From Sphingomonas sp. BGYR3 (lineage in GTDB: Bacteria > Pseudomonadota > Alphaproteobacteria > Sphingomonadales > Sphingomonadaceae): a stretch of DNA of 64,000 bases. The translations under genes were made by a program, and so were the position numbers. The stretch spans positions 1,994,001-2,058,000 of the forward strand of contig NZ_JANZNT010000001.1 of assembly GCF_025153455.1 (NCBI RefSeq). Direction: 5' to 3'. Position 1 is the first letter of the stretch. Every line of letters starts with the position of its first letter. The notes under the pieces are model-generated. The model had not been told where the DNA came from and made no database searches. It saw nothing but the letters and a program-made list of their open reading frames with translations. Positions 60,238 to 64,000 of this stretch are shown here, piece by piece.

Positions 60238-61478
60238 ACGCGGCCGAGATCCTCGAGGCGAAGCTCGTGGCGCTCCGGGCCGTGGTGTCCGGCTCGCTGC
60301 CGCTGGCCTCGGAGACATCGGTCGGCTTCGCGCAGGCCATCCTGCCGGATCGTGAGCCGCTCTTTGCAGCCGCCTCCGGCTCGGGCGATCTTGATTATGG
60401 AGGCATCCCGGCGCTGGCTCATGCGGGGTATCTGGCGGCCGGCGGAACGAGTTTCGATGACGCCGCCTTCATTCGGGCCGTCGATCGCCTGCGGGGGCGC
60501 GCCAGGGCCGGGCGCGACCAACTGGGGCCGGATGATCTCGCCCTGCTCGGCATCGCGACCGGCATTGCCGCAGCAGGCGATACGGACGGCCTCGACGCCG
60601 AGCGGCGCAAATGGCTTCTCGACATCGCGAACGAGAATGCGGAGCCCAATGCTTGGTCGAATCGGGCGAGGCAGCTGGCCGCCGATCTGCTCGACGGCGC
60701 GGGGCGGCTGCGTGCCGATCCGCAAGGCTCTACCGATGCATTGGCGAGCGACCTGGTGCTCCGCCAGTATTGGCCGGGTGTCTTCGCCACGGTTCCACCG
60801 ATTGCAGCGGAACGGCGCCAGAACCTGATGGCGGCGTTGCTCTCTTCCGCCAATCCGGCACAGGGCGAACTCGAACGTGCTGCGATCTGGCTGGCGGCGC
60901 TCGACCTGCTGGTCAGGCGGATGTCCACCGAGTTGGTGCCCGACTATAGCAGCTTGGTGGCGATGCTGGAGGCGACGCAATCCTCCTTCCGGCGATGGGT
61001 TTGGGATGCGAAGCCCAATCGTAGCGGCATTGGACCGGCGCGCTGGCTAATAGATTCGGAGGCGCATGTTCAGGCGTTTCTCTGGGCTGTGCTCGAGCCG
61101 CGCTTCGGCGAGGATCTGGTTGATGAGCAATATCTACCTGGCTTTGGGCAGAAGCAGCCCCGGTTCGATTTCGGCATCCGCGGCCTTAAGACCATCGTCG
61201 AGGTGAAGATTGCACGCACCTCTGGCGATTTCGCCCGCATCGAGGAGGAAGTTGCCGGCGATCTCGGGCTCTATTTCACCGACATCCGGAACTGGGATCG
61301 CATGGTCGTCTACATTTATGATGACAGCAATGTGCCTCACGCGGAACGCTACGATACGCTGCGATCAGCGCTCTTGGCCCGTGATCAACGGATCAGGGAC
61401 ATCGTCTTCGTCCAGCGACCCGGCATGATCCCACCGCGCAACCAGCGAGATCCTTGGTCGCCGGACGGCACTGCATAG
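60225..61478 (+). CDS. Argonaute-associated PD-(D/E)XK nuclease effector
   Basis: 417 residues if GTG 60225 is used, overlapping the Argonaute end. The N-terminal about 290 residues are helical and unrecognised. The C-terminal domain has PRFDFGIRGLKTIVEVKIAR with Asp315, Glu326 and Lys328 in the D-(x)n-E-x-K order, followed by VVYIYDDS and IVFVQRPG strands. Inactive long-B Argonautes are known to work with nuclease, Sir2 or membrane effectors for abortive infection; this would be a nuclease-type partner. Confidence 0.8.
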   Translation: MVPLNAAEILEAKLVALRAVVSGSLPLASETSVGFAQAILPDREPLFAAASGSGDLDYGGIPALAHAGYLAAGGTSFDDAAFIRAVDRLRGRARAGRDQLGPDDLALLGIATGIAAAGDTDGLDAERRKWLLDIANENAEPNAWSNRARQLAADLLDGAGRLRADPQGSTDALASDLVLRQYWPGVFATVPPIAAERRQNLMAALLSSANPAQGELERAAIWLAALDLLVRRMSTELVPDYSSLVAMLEATQSSFRRWVWDAKPNRSGIGPARWLIDSEAHVQAFLWAVLEPRFGEDLVDEQYLPGFGQKQPRFDFGIRGLKTIVEVKIARTSGDFARIEEEVAGDLGLYFTDIRNWDRMVVYIYDDSNVPHAERYDTLRSALLARDQRIRDIVFVQRPGMIPPRNQRDPWSPDGTA

Positions 61479-61952
61479 CGCTTGCTCAGCTGACCGCGAC
61501 GCGTTTAGGAACGGCTGCTTCGGTTGTTAGTGCGCCATGTCAGCTTTCCCCACCACCCTGTTTGCAACCCCACGAACCGCAGGCTGCCAGTTGTGGTCGC
61601 TATTTCTGGCCAGTGGACAGTTCGCTAAATGTCGGGTTTCGGCGATAGACCTGCCGCTGAAAAGGCCGCGCGGGAAAGGCGGGTAAGTCCCAGTCCCGGC
61701 TGTTCGGACTGATCGAAAGATATGTCCGCTTTCGGGCACCCGACCGGCAAGGTCTGACGACCGAGATTGGAGCGCAAAGCAGCCCTCGCAGCATGGTGTC
61801 CGACGGCCCCGGAAGTTGTGAGAACCGCGCTTGAGAACGCGCGCCGATAACGGCCATCCGGCGCCGCCGAACGCCGACGACATAGCGCCTAAATCATTGG
61901 ATCGACAACCTGCGCTTGCCAAGAGGGACCCGGTCGCCGAAGATTCCTAGCG
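61479..61952. other. Intergenic region between the Argonaute and MNT-HEPN genes
   Basis: 474 bases with no supported gene. Only short frames in several directions. The sequence TGCGCCATGTCAGC...GGCTGCCAGTTGTGG is similar in style to the other intergenic remnants in this island (45450, 54800). Last part should hold the MNT-HEPN promoter. Confidence 0.45.
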
Positions 61953-62858
61953 ATGAGAAAGGATGTCGATCACCTGCCGGTAATTCAACAGGGCGAGCTG
62001 GAACGGGTCCAGCGCGTGCTGATGGAGGAGTTCGCCGAGGCCATCTCAAAGGCAACAATGCCCAGCCGCAGGAACGGCAAGATACTAAAGATCATCCTGT
62101 TCGGCTCATATGCACGGAACGATTGGGTCGACGAGCCAGAGAACGGCTACCAATCCGATTTCGATCTCCTCGTCGTGGTCAATCACGACGACCTGACCGA
62201 CATCGCACATTACTGGTACGTCGCCGAGGATCGCATTCTGCGCGATGTCGCGATCGCGAGACCCGTCAACATCATCGTCCATTCGCTCGCTGAAGTGAAC
62301 CAATCGCTGAAGCGCGGCGAGTATTTCTGGGTCGACATCGCCCGCGACGGTATCATCCTGTATGAGCTGCCCTGCCATCCGCTGGCGACGCCGATGCCGC
62401 TCACGCCGGCCGATGCTTACAACATGGCAACTGCGTATCTCGATGAGTGGCTGACCAAGACCCAGGACGCGATTGAAATCGCCGAATTCTGCATTGAGAA
62501 GCGCAAACTAAAGGACTCGGCCTTCACGCTGCATCAGGCCACTGAGCGGGCCTATATCTGCTTCCTGCTAGTACGGACGCTCTATTTTCCACGCTCGCAC
62601 AACATCAAATTCCTGCGATCGCTCGCCGAGGACAGCGAACCGCGCTTGATCGACGCCTGGCCGCGCGAGCGCCGGCTCGACCGGCGGCGTTTCCAGCTAC
62701 TGAAGCGCGCCTATGTCGAGGCGCGCTATTCCACAGCTTACGAGATCACCGTCGAGGAACTGAACGCGATCCTCGGCTCTGTCCGTCAGCTGCGCGACAT
62801 CATTGAGCAGGTATCGCGCGAGCGGATTGACCACTTGCGGAGTGCCGCTGGACTGTAG
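61953..62858 (+). CDS. MNT-HEPN fusion protein
   Basis: 301 residues. N-terminal minimal nucleotidyltransferase: FGSYARNDWVDEP then YQSDFDLLVVV, the GS-x-D-x-D type core with both acids present. C-terminal half is helical and HEPN-like (RKLKDSAFTLHQATERAYICFLL, landmark ATERAYICFLL). Normally MNT (antitoxin, which nucleotidylates the toxin) and HEPN (RNase toxin) are separate genes; here they are one chain. A strict R-x4-6-H HEPN motif is not obvious, so RNase activity is uncertain. Confidence 0.8.
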   Translation: MRKDVDHLPVIQQGELERVQRVLMEEFAEAISKATMPSRRNGKILKIILFGSYARNDWVDEPENGYQSDFDLLVVVNHDDLTDIAHYWYVAEDRILRDVAIARPVNIIVHSLAEVNQSLKRGEYFWVDIARDGIILYELPCHPLATPMPLTPADAYNMATAYLDEWLTKTQDAIEIAEFCIEKRKLKDSAFTLHQATERAYICFLLVRTLYFPRSHNIKFLRSLAEDSEPRLIDAWPRERRLDRRRFQLLKRAYVEARYSTAYEITVEELNAILGSVRQLRDIIEQVSRERIDHLRSAAGL

Positions 62859-62997
62859 CCGCCACAGACGGTTTTCGAGCCGAACCTGACCATTCCCGGC
62901 CCAACAGGGCTCATCAGCGCCATTCTGTTTTCGAGGGATTGAGCGGACGTTGAGGCCATCCGGATCGACCTGATGTCGACCGGCGGGAGCCCTCGAT

Positions 62998-64000
62998 GTG
63001 ACGCCCACCAAATTGCTCATCGGACAGATTCTGGTCGTCTTCGCGATCGTCCTCGCAGGGCTGTGGGCCGCGACACAATGGGCGGCAGCAATGCTGGCCT
63101 ACCAGCCCGAGCTTGGCCCCGCCTGGTTTCATTTCGCTGGCCTGCCGGTGTACCGACCCTGGGCGCTGTTCTTCTGGTGGTATCATTTCGATGCTTACGC
63201 ACCGGACGTGTTCGACCGTGCGGGCACGCTGGCAGCGGCAAGCGGTATGTTCGGCTGCGGCGCTGCCATCTTCGGCTCGTTGTGGCGGGCGCGCCAGGCG
63301 CGGCACGTCACGACCTATGGCTCGGCGCGCTGGGCGACGCATAGCGAGATTGAACGCGCCGGGCTGCTTGGCGATGCAGGCGTCATGCTGGGCCGCCTCG
63401 GCGCCCGCTATGTGCGGCATGACGGCCCAGAACATATCCTGGCCTTTGCGCCGACCCGCTCGGGCAAGGGCGTTGGCTTGGTCGTGCCCACCTTGCTCAG
63501 CTGGACCGGCTCAGCGGTCATCCACGACATCAAAGGCGAGAACTGGTCCCTGACAGCTGGCTGGCGTTCGCGTTTTTCGCATTGCCTGCTGTTCAATCCG
63601 ACCGACGCCCGGACTGCTCGCTACAATCCGCTGATCGAGGTCCGTCGCGGTCCCAATGAGGTGCGCGATGTCCAGAATATCGCCGACATCCTGGTCGATC
63701 CCGAAGGGGCGCTTGAGCGGCGTAACCATTGGGAGAAGACCAGCCATTCGCTGCTGGTCGGCGCGATCCTCCATATCCTCTATGCCGAGGAGGAGAAGAC
63801 GCTCGCCCGCGTCGCGACCTTCCTTTCCGATCCTCAGCGGCCCTTCGTCGCGACGCTGCGGCGGATGATGACCACCAATCATCTCGGCACCGAGCACGCG
63901 CCGATGGTTCATCCAGTTGTCGCCTCTGCCGCCCGTGAACTCCTCAACAAGAGCGAGAATGAGCGCTCGGGCGTGCTGTCGACCGCAATGTCGTTCCTGG
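62998..64000 (+). CDS. traG: Conjugative coupling protein TraG/VirD4 (3' end outside window)
   Basis: At least 334 residues, from GTG 62998; ATG 62996 is followed by a stop in its own frame. Two N-terminal membrane segments (LIGQILVVFAIVLAGLWAA and GTLAAASGMFGCGAAIFGSLW). Then the TraG start pattern YGSARWATHSEIERAGLL, Walker A APTRSGKGVGLVVPTLL, and IHDIKGENWSLTAGWR. The ATPase brings relaxase-DNA to the VirB channel; its partners are the relaxase at 35056 and VirB10/VirB11 at the left end. Walker B lies beyond the window. Confidence 0.95.
   Translation, partial: MTPTKLLIGQILVVFAIVLAGLWAATQWAAAMLAYQPELGPAWFHFAGLPVYRPWALFFWWYHFDAYAPDVFDRAGTLAAASGMFGCGAAIFGSLWRARQARHVTTYGSARWATHSEIERAGLLGDAGVMLGRLGARYVRHDGPEHILAFAPTRSGKGVGLVVPTLLSWTGSAVIHDIKGENWSLTAGWRSRFSHCLLFNPTDARTARYNPLIEVRRGPNEVRDVQNIADILVDPEGALERRNHWEKTSHSLLVGAILHILYAEEEKTLARVATFLSDPQRPFVATLRRMMTTNHLGTEHAPMVHPVVASAARELLNKSENERSGVLSTAMSFL

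Noticed and set aside
1..64000. tRNA, rRNA or attachment site
   Set aside because: None could be recognised by reading; the ends of the element are probably outside the window.

Overview
The window looks like part of an integrative conjugative element or conjugative plasmid from a GC-rich alphaproteobacterium, most likely a sphingomonad. The case for this is the VirB-type secretion genes, the DUF3363-type relaxase, the ArdC/DUF2958/ParB/DUF736/TraF/VirB1 backbone, a TraG/VirD4 coupling protein, and a proteobacterial lasso-peptide cluster with its own isopeptidase and TonB receptor. This placement is inferred from gene content and order; no rRNA, tRNA or attachment site was found to fix it.

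Left end (1-4828): the tail of a T4SS operon on the + strand, virB6 (cut by the window edge), virB8, virB9, virB10, virB11, then a VirB2/TrbC-like pilin. Next (4936-11049, - strand) comes an AT-richer cargo block: a secreted glycine-rich protein, a 1574-residue RHS/YD-repeat protein with a HINT domain and a short C-terminal toxin-like tip, and an overlapping small gene that is probably its immunity protein.

11683-21076 is a complete lasso-peptide locus. ECF sigma factor, FecR-like anti-sigma, STN-TonB receptor and isopeptidase run rightwards and meet the leftward set of cyclase C, protease B and two precursor genes that I read by eye (37 and 39 residues, cores GGTGNLPD... and GSEGMMPD...). 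21176-24126 is a leftward quorum-sensing set: LuxR, LuxI, a PhyH-type dioxygenase and a GntR regulator.

24303-37268 is the conjugation and maintenance backbone: a frameshifted DUF6499/DUF2285 regulator, an HNH-like protein, ArdC, DUF2958, ParB, an AlbA-type ATP-binding protein, DUF736, a small HTH, a TraF peptidase, a lytic transglycosylase and the relaxase. The coupling protein TraG begins at 62998.

Between relaxase and TraG lies about 25 kb of cargo. It holds an HxsDBCA radical-SAM peptide-modification locus; a retron whose effector fuses an alpha/beta hydrolase to a deoxyribosyltransferase-like domain and whose msr-msd RNA appears to lie inside the reverse transcriptase reading frame; a three-gene system with an Mrr-nuclease STAND NTPase, a trypco1 protein and a trypsin-STAND protein; a long, apparently catalytically dead Argonaute with a PD-(D/E)XK partner and a divergent helicase-nuclease; and an MNT-HEPN fusion. 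This is a defence island sitting in the element's cargo slot. The most novel-looking item is the retron with the embedded RNA (44015-44197).
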